Shown one piece after another: positions 1-13,850 of a DNA stretch of 64,000 nt. The stretch comes from Apus apus. Lineage: Eukaryota; Chordata; Aves; Apodiformes; Apodidae. The first letter of the stretch is position 1; each line of letters starts with the position of its first letter. A program made the position numbers and the translations under genes. Under the pieces are notes generated by a model, which ran no database searches, had not been told where the DNA came from, and saw nothing but the letters and a program-made list of their open reading frames with translations. The stretch spans positions 170,964,274-171,028,273 of the forward strand of contig NC_067282.1 in NCBI RefSeq assembly GCF_020740795.1. Reading direction: 5' to 3'.

Positions 1-532
1 GTGCCATAGATGAAAAGCAGTTAAAGAAAAATAACAAGAAAAGTCAAAATACCAATCTGTTACAATAGGTGAGACAGAAACTGCCTCTTTAACAACATTT
101 TAAGTTTGCTGTTAGACAGAGATGCTAAAAATTGTACTTGTGAGCAGCAGCTATGCAGTGATCTAAACTGGTAAGAGAATATCAAATGTGTAATCACTTT
201 AGCTCTATTCCCAGAAATCCCAATTTAAACAATTGACAAAATTTTAACTTTATAAAGGTCTTTCAATAGTGCTCAATGATTTGGATATCTAATATTAGCA
301 TCCTGATAAGTTGAGGTGTGCACAACAGTTCAAAGGACAAATACATAAGGCACAGAAAGAAGCAGAGGCAGAAGCCCTGAGGACAAACTGCCTTCTTTGG
401 ACCATGGCCATTAGTGGACTGATGTACATGCTCTTTTGGGGGAGTAATCTATGCCTTAGGTTGGTAGTCCCTTAACTCCAGCTATGCTGCGTGATTTACA
501 TGTATCACGTTTAATGCCTCTTTGCTGGACTC
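1..532. other. Intergenic, no recognisable feature
   Basis: AT-rich single-copy-looking sequence to the left of the first CR1 copy. I see no exon, RNA gene or known repeat. Confidence 0.6.
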
Positions 533-818
533 AATAGGATGAGGGGTAACAGTTTCAAAATGAAAGAGAAAAGGTTTAGACTGCGTATTTGAAAGAAATT
601 CTTCACTGTGAGGGTGGTGAGACACTGGAACAGGTTGCTCAGGAAAGCTGTGGATGCCCCATCCCTGGAAGTGTTCAAGGCCAGGCAGGATGGGGCTTGG
701 AGCAACCTGGTCTAGTGAGAGGTGTCCCTGCCATGGCAGGAGGGTTGGACTTGATACTCTTTCAGGTCCCTCCCAACCCCTACCATTCGGTGATTCTGTA
801 ATTCTGTGATTCTATGAT
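533..818 (+). mobile_element. CR1 LINE 3' end, 5'-truncated, plus strand
   Basis: The sequence follows the CR1 3' region in order: GATGAGGGGTAACAGTTTC, then GTGAGGGTGGTGAGACACTGG, then CAGGTTGCTCAGG, then AACCTGGTCTAGTGAG and AGGTCCCTCCCAACCCC. It ends in the octamer-like tail TGATTCTGTAATTCTGTG at 791-815. This is a dead, 5'-truncated copy containing only the end of ORF2 and the 3' UTR; the short open frame inside it is not a gene. Confidence 0.92.
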
Positions 819-3800
819 GACTCTTTGGTTACCGGAGAGAATTTGAGCCTTTTCTTGTCTGTGCCATGCATCAATTAGCAGCATAGCTCCACTACTGGCA
901 GCAAAGCAAGCTGTGCAGCCCTGCTGCTGGGGTACCAGGGGGCCAGCACTACCATGCACCCCAGGTGATGCTCAGGGGGTTTCTCTGGCAGTGCTGGTTG
1001 CTGGGACCCAGCACACTTCCCCACGTGGTGTGAATGCATGGTCCAGTTCTCCTTCCAGCTTCAGCTGCTTTTCAAGGATTATTAAGGTAAAAAATGATAA
1101 AGAAAAAATGTAAAGCTGTTCCAGATGAGTTGCTGCCTGTAAGATTCAGACTGCAAAAGCCAGGCTCAAAGCTTTGGCCAGACTTAGTGCTATTAGTTCA
1201 AACAATGCAGCTTTGTTTCTGCTGGAGAGATTTGTTACCTTCCCCTCCCTCTCCCTTCTCTGCATCACCTGGTCTATTGAGTTTACCCACTACAGAAAAA
1301 ATTCCTGTTTGCAGATACTAAGGGGAGATCTGGCAGCAGCAGAGTGGGAGCTGTCTGAAATGTCACCAGGATTTCTCTGGTTCCTGCCCATTGTACTGCA
1401 TCAGGGGGTGCTGGGGCATCGCTTGGACCTACAGTTTCACTGCAGCTCTGGGTCTTGCAGTCATTTCAGCTCAAGCCTTGAGAAACTGCATCAGCCAAAA
1501 GTGCTCCCATCCATAACAGGGATTAAATCCTGCTCAATCCCACAGGTTTTGCAGTGTGAATATGAGTTCATGGTCTGTGAGGTGATGAGGTACTATGATT
1601 AGCCAGGCAGTACCCAGATGTTGAGATAATAGCTAGACCAGTGACACCCTCTCCAGTTCTAAACAGTGCCAGCAAGATTTGCTCAGATTATGATTTTATT
1701 TTTTTTTTTTTTTAAATAAAGAGTTTAGTTAAAAATTCTGAGTTGAAATGAGACCCAGTTGTTGTTGTTTGTATCTTCTTGCAGCTCTCTGGCCAGGTGG
1801 GTACTGAGCTCCAGGCCAGTCATTTGTGCATGGCTCCAGCAGCCAGCTCCCGCTGCAGCACAGCTCAGGGCACACTTCTGGGGACCTGGCTGGAGGCAGC
1901 TGCCCAGCCCAGCCATGCAAGTTCACTGGTGTTCCAAAACAATGCAAAGCAGAACTGGGCACAAAACTAATGGGTCTGGAGGATGGCAGGGTTTGGAAAA
2001 TACATACATGTAGAGCAGAATGGATTTCTTGCTTACCTCTGTGTCTTTCTAAAGTTCACAACATTCAAAAAATCTTATTTTAAATGAACCATCTCAATTT
2101 GAAGTTAGGAAAAAATGCACTCCATATTTTTGGCTTAGAACATCATATTCTGTTATTTATACTAGTTACAGAAATTGCATTTTAATCTCTTTCCACATAA
2201 CCCATCAGAGGACAGAACTGCCTTGTTGCACAAATCTTTCCATGGAAATGTGAATATTTCAGAGGATTTAGTACACGTACCCTGTCTGACCAAGCTGTAG
2301 CTCTTAAGCTGTTCAGATGCTTATGAGAGACATCAGCACAAGTCCTTTCTAACACTTTATTTCCTGGTGTATGCTTGCAGGACCTATGGATGGGGGGGAA
2401 AGGAGAGGCCAGCATGTTCTTTAAGGACAACTTTGCAGAAGAGACCTCTCTGCTCCCACCTGGTTTAGAGGGATAAGCTCAAGTGCAAGGCACATTTAGT
2501 GACCAGCTGCTTCTGGGCACGTGCCCCAGAATGACAGAGAAGATGTGAAATTTGGTGCTAGCTTTAGTATCTGGTCTTGATGGTGTTACCTGAAGACAGC
2601 CTGGGCAGCAGAGGAGGTGAGGCAGCCTGCAGCCAGCAGCAGATGGGGCCCTGCAGTGCCCAAAAAGAGAAACCAAAGAGAAGCACCTCTTTGAAAGCTT
2701 GCTTTTCTTCAGAACCATTTAAATATTTGTCAGAGTGTCTAAATCAGAAGTCCAAATGTTCCAGGAGATGGAAAAATTTCTGCGCTCAAGACCAGCAGTG
2801 CTTCCAAACCATGTTTTGGATACTTGAAGTCCAAGCAGATTTTATTGGGTGAACGAGGTGTCAGCTTTAACTTGTGGTGACACCATTCACACTGCCTGTT
2901 GGCTCAACATGCTCCACTGTGCCTGAGAAGCAGAACATGAAAGGAGTATGTCATCCAAGCAGCAGCTCCAGTGAGAGCACCAGCTCGTAAACCCACTTAG
3001 CACAGTGATGGAGTTTCAGTTACCTCCCTCCTGGGTGCCTGCTTATGCAGATCCTGCATGTAGTGGGTCTGATGGGGGAATAGCACACTGACCACTTGTG
3101 CTGGAGAGCTAAATGGTTGCAAAACCAAACTGCAGTTCCGTGTTTCTTGTACCACTGGGTTTTACAAATAATGCCTTTGATCTGTCACACCCCAGTCCTT
3201 ACTTGCTCCTGCTCTGCCCAGGGTCATTTCACACCAGCCTGTGCTTCCAGAAGCAAACCCTGCAGCATCTGCAGCACAGTCCCTGAGTGACTGTTCCCTA
3301 ACACAGCCCCACTCATCACATCTGCAGGATTAAAGACACAGATCTAGACTCCCTGTCTGCAGGCACCACTCCTCCCCAGGCTCCTTCTAGCCATGTCCAT
3401 TCTACATGTGAAGAACTCCCAGTTTTGGAGTGTCAACTTTGATTTGCAGGAAAGGTACTTCTACCTGTGTTTAATCATCCTGCCTATCCTATGCCCTGGT
3501 TACAACTGTGTACACGTTTATGCATATCCTCATTTCTATAATGCTTAAAACCTTGGACTGAAAGAACGTAGTTTGCCTTTTAAAGTCAGACACTCAGAGC
3601 AGCCAGAGCCAGCTGGCTCTGTGAACCCTGTGCAGCTCCCCCCAGAGGACAGGTATATACCCCAGTGGTGTCCCTGCTATCTGAGGGCCTGACACACATT
3701 CCTTGATCAGTGTGTTCCCATTGTGCTGCTTCCTGCCTGCCCAGCAACACCACTGAGCTTCACACAAAAGTGAGGACCAGGAGGACTGCTTTAATTCTTC

Positions 3801-4577
3801 AGCAGGTACTATCTGGAAAGGCCACCCCACACTGTTTGAATCTTGTGCATCACATTTCAGCATCTTCTGTGTTACCCATCACACCAGACCCTTGCCCAAA
3901 CAGAATCTGCCATGACCCTGGCCTGGCATTTTCCCCAGTCCTCATACTACTGATTTCCAGGCTTTGTTGGAGAAACCTGGCTACCTTGTGAACTCCTCCT
4001 TTGCTGGATTCTGGCTTGCTTCAAATTAGGCTAATCAGCTGAAAGTCAGTATTAAGTGGAAGTCCTGCCTATTTTCAGCATGCAGTATTCCACCTTTCAA
4101 CAAGAGGGTGATCCTTGTGGGTACCACCTGTCCCCTGGACAATTTGGAGAGTGATCTTCCAGATTGTGCCAGTATTAAAAAAGCTAAGTGAATGCTCAGC
4201 CCAATTCAAGTAATTTTTTTAAAACACTCTGTTATGTAAAAGAGTAAAGATTTCTTCTCTTTTACAGGTACAGCCACAGTAAAGAGGGTATTTTCTGAAC
4301 CAGAAAGTTGGTATTGACTCTACTGCTTCACTTTATTTATCATGTATGACAGAGACTCAGTAGCAAGAGTTCTACCTCCAGGGCTTATTCTTAAAAAGAA
4401 TCAAATGTGTTTGACGTGCAGCTGAAATTATGCCCTAGTTTGACATTTTCTCCCAACCCCAAAAATCACCAGAGCTCCTGAGTATTCCAGATGCCACAAG
4501 TTACACTGATCCACTTAACAATCAGGTATGATGATCTGCTAGAGAGAGGTGCACTCAGGATTTTTATTCATTTCTAT
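819..4577. other. Intergenic, no gene recognised
   Basis: Contains a T-run at about 1695-1713 directly followed by AAATAAAG, and several short open frames on both strands (for example 1174-1602) that overlap each other and resemble no family I know. I see no splice-bounded exon or RNA gene. Confidence 0.55.
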
Positions 4578-4920
4578 GTACCTTTGAGATCACTGGATCC
4601 ACTAGACCAGGTTGCTCAAAGTCCCATCCAACCTGGCCTTGAACACTCCCAAGGAGTGGGCACCCACCACTTGTCTGTGCAACCCATTCCAGTGTCCCAC
4701 CACCCTCATTGTAACAAATTCCTTTTTTTGTGTCCAATCTAAACCTACACTCTTTCAGTTTAAAGCCGTTGCCCCTTGTCCTGTCACTACACATCCTAGT
4801 AAAAAGTTCTCTTTGTCTTTCTTATAAGGCCCCTTTATACTTTGAAAGGCCACAATAAGGTCTCCTTGGAGCCTTCTCTCCTCCAGGCTGAGCAATCCCA
4901 GCGCTCTCAGCCTTTAGTCA
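4578..4920 (-). mobile_element. CR1 LINE 3' region, minus strand
   Basis: Reading on the plus strand the antisense CR1 landmarks appear in order: CACTAGACCAGGTTGCTCAAA, ATCCAACCTGGCCTTGAACA, CCATTCCAGTGTCCCACCACC, GCCCCTTGTCCTGTCACTACA, and finally CTCCAGGCTGAGCAATCCCA with GCTCTCAGCC. The extreme 3' tail is missing or very diverged at the left edge (about 4540-4580). Confidence 0.92.
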
Positions 4921-7900
4921 AGCATTTGATTTAGATTTTTCCCTTTTTTGGGTTGAGTGAAAACTCAAACATTTAAAATAAACAAAATACCCAAGTCAAA
5001 TAGACCCCAAATAAATTGAAAATCCAGAAGAACTGCATTTGTTCAGAATTCCTGACTTCTGGACTATTTGGAGTAGCCATTCAATGCTGCAGTAACAACA
5101 TGTTTATCTCTACATTGTCCCTGGCTGTGCAATAGTACTTCAATGTTTTTAAACACCTTGTGGACCACCCACAAGCAAGAGGAGCAGCAACCATGTGGCC
5201 AGCAAAATGCCTTGGATGTGATGTTTCCTTGGGGATTTAGAGGACAATGAGAAAATAGTTTGTTGGTTAGTGTTTTGACTGAAATAGGTTTTGATCACTC
5301 AGATGAGTCTGTTCTGCTTGAGAGAGAACAGTCTTCTCTGAAGCAAATGAGTAACACAAATACCAAAGTAAAACGGATGAGCTATTAAGTACAGAAAGTA
5401 CCTGAAAAGAGCCATGAGGGTAGCTAAATATTTAGATTCCTGCTCATTTTTTAAGTGGATTTGACATGTCCTCATGCAACTGCTCTAACTACACTGCAGT
5501 CCTCTCATATCCATTGCAAAGGTTGTTCTGGAGGAGTTTAAGATAAAAGAAAAAGATCTGCTGGACATAACATCTTGATGGGATGAGGAATGCAAAATCC
5601 CACATTTTTTTTAACTCTGCTTCCTCTCCTAGCAAAAACTATTCCCTTTGTATGTGTCCCCTTCAGCATCCCAGAAAATAGAGAGGGACTAATTACAAGG
5701 AAAAAAGTGGCTAATTGGGAGGTATGCTTTGTCTATCATATGCAGCACAACAAGTGAGGTCCCTAAAAGACAAGCCAATGAATGTGCCTTTGAAATAGAA
5801 GGGGGTGCAGAGAAACTTTCAAAACCTTGCAAGTGATTTACAGTAATTACAACCTAATCCACCTGTTAATGCCACTTTCTTCTCCATTGTGTAACACTCC
5901 ACTCAAGATTCCTCCTCTTAAGAACAGACAGTGATGCAGCAGTGTTGTTTCTTATCTCTGAAGTTGTTATTAGAGGCAAACACTTCTGCTGCAAAACTGG
6001 AATGCAAATACAAAGCTGCTGCCCCACTGCTTTGGATCCGAAAACGAGCTGCGTGGCACAAGCTTAACTTGGCTCGTTTATGGGACATACTTGGAGCCTA
6101 GAAGTAACTTCTGCTGAATGTATGAAGGTTTGCTTGACTTTCCGGCTATTCTGGGTCAGCTGCATTAGCCAAGCCCTGGCTGTTGTCCCAGACTCAGGGG
6201 CATCTTTAGCTGTTTGATCCTGCCCGCTTTTCCCAGTTGAACAGAGCTCTCCTAGCTGAGTTACCCATCAAAGTACAGAGGGGAGCAGCAATGAGGAGCT
6301 GACAGTGGCTCCTTTCTCTTTCAGACAGTATTGAATCGTTGCTCACATGAAAGGGCAAGAGAGGACCTTGCAGTGATATTGATGTAATTCTGTATGACAG
6401 ACAGAATTAAAGATCTTAATCAGATGTTGTTATTAAAGAGGTGTAGTACTAGTTCCAGAAAAAAATGAAATAAAATAAAATAAAGAGTCCACTTCCAGTA
6501 TCCATATTTCAAAAGAGATCTTGAAAAATTTATGAGAATGGAGAAGAAAACAGCAAAAGCTATTCAGAATTGTGGAAACGTGTGTTGAAGAGCGAGAGAC
6601 TTTGAACACGATTCAAGAGAACTGGCTGAGCTGCCCAAATTGCTCTCTGCTGCTTGAAATGGGGTCTTTCCTTCACCCCAGGCACCATCCTCACCAGAAA
6701 TAAAAGCAGTTTTCTGCTGGGTAAGTGAGCTCAACTAGCTCTCCATCAGATCATCAGAAGGGAGGAGATCTTCAAAAGGTTTCTCAACCTACTCAGCTAC
6801 TCGTGGGACCAATTCTCCTTTACAAAAATACCTGCTGGGGCTGAAAGATTGAATCTAAATTTCAGATTGGATCCAGGGTACAGGTTTTTAACAGTGAATT
6901 AAGTAATTGTTAGGCTTCACCTGAGACTGTGGCAGATTGATCATCACCTGAGTCTTAAAAGCAGGATCTTCTAAGAGATACACTATTAATTAAAAATGAA
7001 GTTACAGGCTTGATGTAGAAATTACCAGATGAGGTTCTGGTTCTTTACATACTGAATGTCTCTCCAGAGTTTCTCTTCAGAGATGGATAAAACTTATTAG
7101 TGACTGAACTCAGAGCTGAGTGCTGGTCACACACCAATATTTGGTCCATAAGAGGCACATCACAATTTCAGCTAGTGACAAAGAGAAGACCTTCAGGCCG
7201 TGTCAGATCCTAAAATGTTAAATTACTAAAGAGCTGTGGCTTCTTTATTTCCTTCCTTGCTACTGAAGTACATTTTTTCACTGTCCCACAGCAAACATTT
7301 CTCTTCACTGTTGGTATGTGAGAATTGGGATTTTAAAAATCTATTTTGAAGAAATTCACACTATTTACAGATTGGAATTAGAGAAATTTCAAAAGAAAGA
7401 CAGAGTAGCAGCATGCCTGTGGTAAGAGCCCTTGTAGAGGCCATTACTTGCAAAAACCCCACAGCAGAATGAATGTCTCAGTATATTTTAAACAAAGTGT
7501 TTTGAAGATACAGTCACAGCTGTGTGGCTGTCACTTTCCTGGGGACCAAGTGTGGGTCACAGTGGGTTACGTGATTCCTCCTGCATGTCTTGGCACCTTG
7601 GGTTTTCCAGTCCTGGCCAAACTCCACCCTGGACAAGTGTTGCCTTCATTGGCTGGCAGATTGTTCAAGGGATGTTCTTGTGCAAGTGACAGCTGAAAGG
7701 CATTAAATTGTACAGTAAAATATTTAACTGGAGCCTAGAATGTGTGAACACCGAACCACAAACTCTGACAGAAGCAAATCAGAATTTATTTTGTGTTTTA
7801 AACAGTTTTAACATTAATGGTCCAGTTTAACCACATATAACAAGCATAATCTGTTCAGTTTTCAGCAAGGTCTTCAACTGGATATTGTATACCTCTGTGG

Positions 7901-10654
7901 TGGTTTCCTCTAATTATTTGAGGTTTCTTACTTGGGACTTTTGTTGTTAAAATGAATTTTATTCTCTTGGAAGGTGACACGATGCCAGCTAAGGAGGATG
8001 AAGTCTGCCCGCACCACTGTTCAGCAGGGGCAGTAGCAAACCTCACACACTTCCCCCACTCCTACCGTGCAGGAACGAATGATGAAGAAAGATAATCTGA
8101 GATCAACATCAAAAAGTGTTTACACTTTTCACATTCAGTTTTGATTTCTCTACATCTTGGAAGGGTCAGCTTTTTTTTATTCTGGGTTTCAAGAAATGCT
8201 TCATTTTGACACTGTTATTAAAAAATAAAAATAGATCCTTATGGGGGAAAAAAAAAATCTGATTTTGACAAATGAGCATCTTCTATAAGAGCCATTTCAT
8301 GCAAAATTCCTAAGCCACTCTATTCAGAAGATACACCCATCCAGCATCCAGTCACTTCAGCTTAGTATAAACCTAAATATACAAGCTATATTCTGAAGTC
8401 AAAGAGGACCAAGACAAAGACAAAGGCTGAAGGCAAGCAAGCCCTGGGCAGGAAGAAGACAGCTGTTAAAGACCTTCTGGGTCCATCCTAGGAGCTGCAA
8501 GCAGATGTTGCTGCTGGCAGGGTGACCACAGGCACTTACTGATTAAACCTGGCACTGAACTTCCAATTATTTGTTATGGTCACTAATATCTTTGTATCCC
8601 AGTTCAGCCCAGCTTTTTGCTTGCCCAGCCATCAGAAAGAAAACCCTAGTTTGTTGGGACATTGGTGTGCTGTGGCCTGCCTAGAGCTTGGAAAGAGGCA
8701 GCACCATTGATGCTTGAGCATCCTGTTCCCTGCTCACCCACCAAGGTGGACTCTCCAGGATCTCCTGACTCAGGAGGAGATACTTCACTTGCAAACGGCC
8801 AGCACTGCATGGAAATGTCACCTCCTGTCCAGGAAAGATGTTAATGGCCACCAAGCTGCCTACCTGCTTTGCTGGCCTTGCCTTCTCCAGCCACCCATCC
8901 ATTTCTTGGCCATGGCTTCCAAGTGGACTGAGCCCGTTCACAGTCACCAGGTTACTGAACCTCTGGGTTTAGTAACATGAGGAGTCAAGTTCCAAACTAC
9001 AACAAAACCCAGAAAACCGTACATCCCCAAGACACCATCTGTGGTGAGAGTCTCACAAGCCAACATGCCCCTGCTCTGGGGGCTCTGAGTCTCCACCATC
9101 AGCTTAACCTTCTCCACCTGCTTCTTGCAGCTGAACCCATCAGTGCGGTGTGGTAAGCAGAGGCCTCGGATTGGACATTACCCATCTTCTCACCCGAGCC
9201 AGGGCATGCATATTGCTGTCATTCCTCCCAGCAGGCACCACCCAATGGACAGCCAGTAACTCCCAGTGCTCACCAGGTGACAGCTCCAGCACCCTGCCCG
9301 CAGCACCCTGCCGCCACCCTGCCAGGGTCCCAGCAGTCCTAAACCCTAGGAAAGATGCCACCACGTTGCAGAGCAGGAGAGCAGAAGGACTTTGTGTGTG
9401 TATCTCTGGTCCTGCAAGGCACTGCTCGGCTGCCCCGCTGCCGTTTGGGCTCCCGTGACAGTGGAGTTTCAGCCTTTTCAGCTCCCAGCAGTTTGGATGT
9501 CTCTTGTGTTTGAAGCTGCTGGAACCACATCAAACAGCCACGAGCAAAGAATGCCGTCGAAGGATTTATTCAGCCTGGATATGAGTGTGGCTGATGGGAG
9601 AGAAGGGAACAACAAAGACTTCTCAGCCACCATTGTGATCTACCCATTTAATTTTTAGGGGCTCTTTTATTTTTTTTATTTTTTATTTTTGTAAAAAAAG
9701 GTTCCTTTTACTGTCAAAACAATTTGGCTGAGCATTTTACTGCAGACCCTGAGCAAGTTCCAAATTGCCTGGCTTACATAAATACCTCTGCCACCAGTGA
9801 GCCTTTGCAGAAGGGAAATGTTTATAATTGAGTAGTAAACCTTAGTAAGTGCCAATCATGAGATACAATACATTTTTTAAAAGCCAAGTGTCTGGCTTTT
9901 GAATTGAAAACCTACAAATGGAAATAAAAATTCCAAAACAATAGGTCTATTAAAACAGCACTGTAATTAAATTCATTTCACATTGGTACAGAAATGCATC
10001 TATGTACAAAAGGCAATAAACTGAAACATTTATACTTTAAAAAGCTGATTTTTAGTAACAAAGTTCCTTTTCTTTTTTCCATACTTTATTCCAGGCTTAG
10101 GGAAGAACATCAGTCCAATATATTTTCATCTTTATGTTATGTTTAATGCATTCAAGAGAGAGCAAAAGCCCAATCCACAAGCACATTTGCACTAACTAAA
10201 TATACCCATTTTAAAAACCAGTTTGTGCATTAAACCAGGGCAACTTTCCCTTCACTCTTCCTATATAATCCCAGTTACATCTCTTCAAACTGAACATTTC
10301 CACTGCCTTGCCATGCTGGTTTTTTACAAGAACAGGAGCCATCCATGGTGATCTAGACCCTTCTGTAGGGCTTTTCACAATCATTGTACTGTCACAGTAC
10401 TGCCCCTGCTTTAGCACTGTGACCAGGTTTAAGAAACACAGCATTGTTCCCTTTGTTGCTTTTGTTCTTCCTTCATTACTGCCATTCCAATGGGTGCACC
10501 TAAAGGGAAGGTGTAAAGAAGGTGAAGCCAGACTCTTCCAGGAGGTGCACAGTGACCCAAAAGGAAGCAGCAGATGTAAGCTGCAGTAAAGGATATTCCA
10601 GATCAGTAAAAGGAGAAAAAAAGGATTTATCCTGGTGATGGACGAGATGTTCAG
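4921..10654. other. Intergenic, no gene recognised
   Basis: AT-rich sequence with a short AAAAT repeat (about 6465-6485) and a T/A-rich stretch at 9665-9700. Short open frames around 8660-9660 lie in a locally GC-richer patch, overlap on both strands and have no recognisable domain. The stretch 9650-10250 is markedly AT-rich. Confidence 0.55.
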
Positions 10655-10813
10655 GGAAGGTATGGAATCTCCATACTTAGGAGTGTTGATACGTGCCCAG
10701 ACACAGCCCTGTGCAGCCTGATGCAGCTCCCACCAGCCCTGCTCTGACCAGGGGTTTGGACCAGGTGATCTCCTGAGGTGCCTCCCAACCTGAATTACCC
10801 TATGATTCTATAA
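10655..10813 (+). mobile_element. Short CR1 3' end, older or different subfamily, plus strand
   Basis: Contains GGGTTTGGACCAGGTGATCT, then CCTGAGGTGCCTCCCAACC, and ends ACCCTATGATTCTATAATGA. This is the layout of CR1 3' ends, but the sequence around CAGCCCTGTGCAGCC and CTGCTCTGACCAGGGG differs from the copies at 533-818 and 60845-61184. It is probably another CR1 subfamily. Confidence 0.8.
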
Positions 10814-12351
10814 TGACCCTTAATGAAGGGACACAGACAGGTATGTCTGGGATCTGTAATAAGATCACAGACAGGTATGCACTGTACCTACTGCCTATGT
10901 GCTGGTTCCAGACATCATGTGGAGATAGGTTTGAGACAAGAGATAAAACTACCCGTGTCAGACAAGTCTGACAGGAGAGATTCCCTCAGATCTGCTTTGT
11001 TTTTTTAGAGATACATCACAGGTCAGTTTAGTTCTCGTGATGCACAAGCATGACCTACAGTGCTCAAACCAACCCTTTGTTTTTTTCATATACCTACCTT
11101 GAAATATTTAGAATTTTAAAGCAATTTAGCACCTCAGATGTGCACGTCTGACAGACATCCTTTATTGGATACCTTTGCATTTATAAACAGCACTGTAAGT
11201 TTAGGGCACAATTTGACCATAATTCGCCATACTCTGCGATAGTCATCATCTGACCTGTCATTAATGAGCTGCTTCAGACATGGCCATACCTGGCAAAAGC
11301 TGCAATCCTTGCAACTGCAGTTTCCTCAGAGTCTGTTGCCAGCTTCCCTGCTGGATACTGAGCAGAAGTAGAAGAATGGAAGCGGATAGAGACAACACTA
11401 AGATAACATAGTAGAGAAAAAAGAATTGCCTACCAAAACGAGTGACAGTTAAAATTTGTTTTAAAAAAGGACAAGTAGTGAAAACAAGCGTTGCTGGCCT
11501 GGCATATTGTTCCACTCAGCATCAAAAGAAATGTCCGAGCATGTCAGTCCTTGGAAGGGGAAGAGAAGCAACAAATTAGTGAGCAGACAGACAGGACCTC
11601 ATACAGCACCCCAGACCCTCCTGCCTTTTCCTCTGACTGGTGACCCCTTAGTCCTCATTTCCCCACACAGCACACTAAGAAAATAACCTCTCCTTGCAGT
11701 GCTTTCTTTCCACCTGGTGAGAGCCACAATGCCAAAATACCTAAGTTTGAGTTAGTATTTCATGCTAGTTTGGAAATACATCAGGGGTTTTTGTGTGTAT
11801 AATATAAATACTTCCCACTGCAATTAGTCCCTGCTACTTGGAGAGGAACAGGCTGCATCAACATTGCTTTTCTGCTAAAGTGCTGCTGTAGTTTCAGTTC
11901 ATCCTACAAATGTGGCATTGTCTCCTAAGATTACGTTTCTAATTACAACTAATACACCCAAGCCTGGACGAATGCAACTTTGATCCGAGTAGCACCCCTA
12001 TGCAATCCCTCTGGCATGCAAATGGCAATTACAGAACAGGGCTCAAATACAACTTGAAAGCAAAGATGTAAGGCCAATTTATTTAGTACTCCTAGACTAA
12101 ACAAGGTGCTTATTCCAATGCCAGGTTATGATTGACTGAGATTTACTCACAAAACGTTTCCCAAATGTGTGACAAACTACTATTATTACTAGTCCAGCTG
12201 GTTTTAAAAAAAAATAAAATTCAACAAAGTCCGTCTTTAGCTGCAATTTTGGCTGGGCTCCTTGACAGAGTCAACTGCCAACTACAGCAGCAGAGTAGGA
12301 TGGAGGGAGTAGGTGTGGGGTTAAAAAAAAAAACAACAACAGAATAAGATA

Positions 12352-12560
12352 GGTTTGGGGAATGGCAAGGAACAACAGGAAGGAAAGAGAGAGGAGAAAA
12401 AAGGAGAGCGGATACAGTTGAAAGGGACAAGGAAAAAAGAAGATAAGACAGGTTAAAGGAATATAAGGACACAGAAAGCAAGCATGGAAAAGAGAAAAAC
12501 AGATGTGAGAAAATGAAGGAAACTGAGCAAGAAAACAGAGTAGACAGGTCAAAAAATAAA
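12352..12560. repeat. Purine-biased tract (plus strand)
   Basis: About 200 bp of mostly G and A on the plus strand with scattered pyrimidines, including GGAAGGAAAGAGAGAGGAG. It is low complexity and explains the Leu/Ser/Phe-rich open frames on the opposite strand. Confidence 0.7.
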
Positions 12561-12990
12561 ACATAAGTACTAGCCAAAGATAGTTCCCTTGAACACTTGC
12601 CACAGTCTAGCTCACTAAGGCAAGAGCTGGACCATGTCCTTTCAGCTTTTGGAAGGAGCCAGTTCAGGCTTCTGCTGCTGTAACCAAGCACGTGAAATCC
12701 CCATTTCTCATATTAAACAGCTACAGGCATGAGCTCAAGAGCAGAGCTCTCCTCAGCTCAGCCAGAAGAGAAACCACTTGCCACGTGGCACATAGTCCTA
12801 GATACTTTCTGTGCAAGCACTGCCACAAAAAACCTGACTGGAAAAGGACTTTGTTCAGGAAAAAAGAAATGCAGGGTTGGTATTTTATCAGAATGCTGTG
12901 GCAGCACTAGAGAGCTGCACAACAGGCAGACGCATTTGATTAACAGGTATGTAGCAGTTATACACTGAGGAAAATAAAAACCAACAACCC

Positions 12991-13095
12991 CTCCCCCCCA
13001 AAAAAAAAAAAAACAAACACCAAAAAACACAAAAACAACAAATGTGGTCTTGCATCTTTTTAAGAAAACAAAACAAAACAAAACACAAAAAACCA
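12991..13095. repeat. C-run, A-run and AAAAC simple repeat
   Basis: CTCCCCCCC passes directly into a run of about 14 A, followed by CAAACACC-type sequence and a run of AAAAC units at about 13065-13090. Confidence 0.8.
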
Positions 13096-13759
13096 AGAGC
13101 AATTCTGTCAGAAAGAAAGCCAGCATCTTTTTTTAATTTGGTTTACTCTTTCTTTTAATTAAAGTCTTATTTCTATGATTCAACAGGCACATGTAAACAC
13201 CAAGATAAAGTCTGTGTCTCTCAAACAAAACACAGCACTAACCCATGCAAGTAGAAGAATTACTCAAACATTGATTTAAAGGCACATTAAATTGTCATTT
13301 GCAGTAAGAAAAATAATTCAGGTAGCACAAAAGTCTTGGTGAAATTCAAGCTGAGCAGAATCCATTTCAGTAGCAATCAAATGACGTTTTCAAGCAGGAG
13401 TTAAGGACTAAACTTTGGATGAGCATAAAATCTTTCTGATGACTCACCCTAAGCTTGTCTACTGAAATCCTGCATAAATATTCAAGGTAATTACTACATA
13501 ATCACTAAGTCATTCTGGCATGTGGGCCTAATTTGTTTTAAGAGAGATGAAAAATGTGAATTGTCTCTTCAAGCAAAAGATGAGGACAGGAAACCCTAGG
13601 GGAAGGAGTTCGGGTTCTTATTTGCATGCATTATTGTTTTCAAGTTAAATCAGTGAAGCCAAGCTCACAGATTAGGTCTGACTGCACAATAACCTGACCT
13701 CTCTCAGTGCTTTGGAGCAGTAAGTAGGGTTTCTATCTATTTAAATCCCCACTCAGAAC

Positions 13760-13850
13760 ATAAAACCCAAACAAACCAACAAAACAAAACAAAAAAAACC
13801 ACAACCAAAAAAACCCAACAGAAAACAAACCCAAACATACAAAACCCACC
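13760..13850. repeat. AAAAC/CAAA-rich simple sequence
   Basis: Nearly pure A and C for about 90 bp with irregular AAAAC, AAACC and CCAACA units. Confidence 0.75.

Noticed and set aside
12221..12691. 156-codon minus-strand frame rich in Leu, Ser and Phe
   Set aside because: It is the complement of a purine-biased low-complexity tract.
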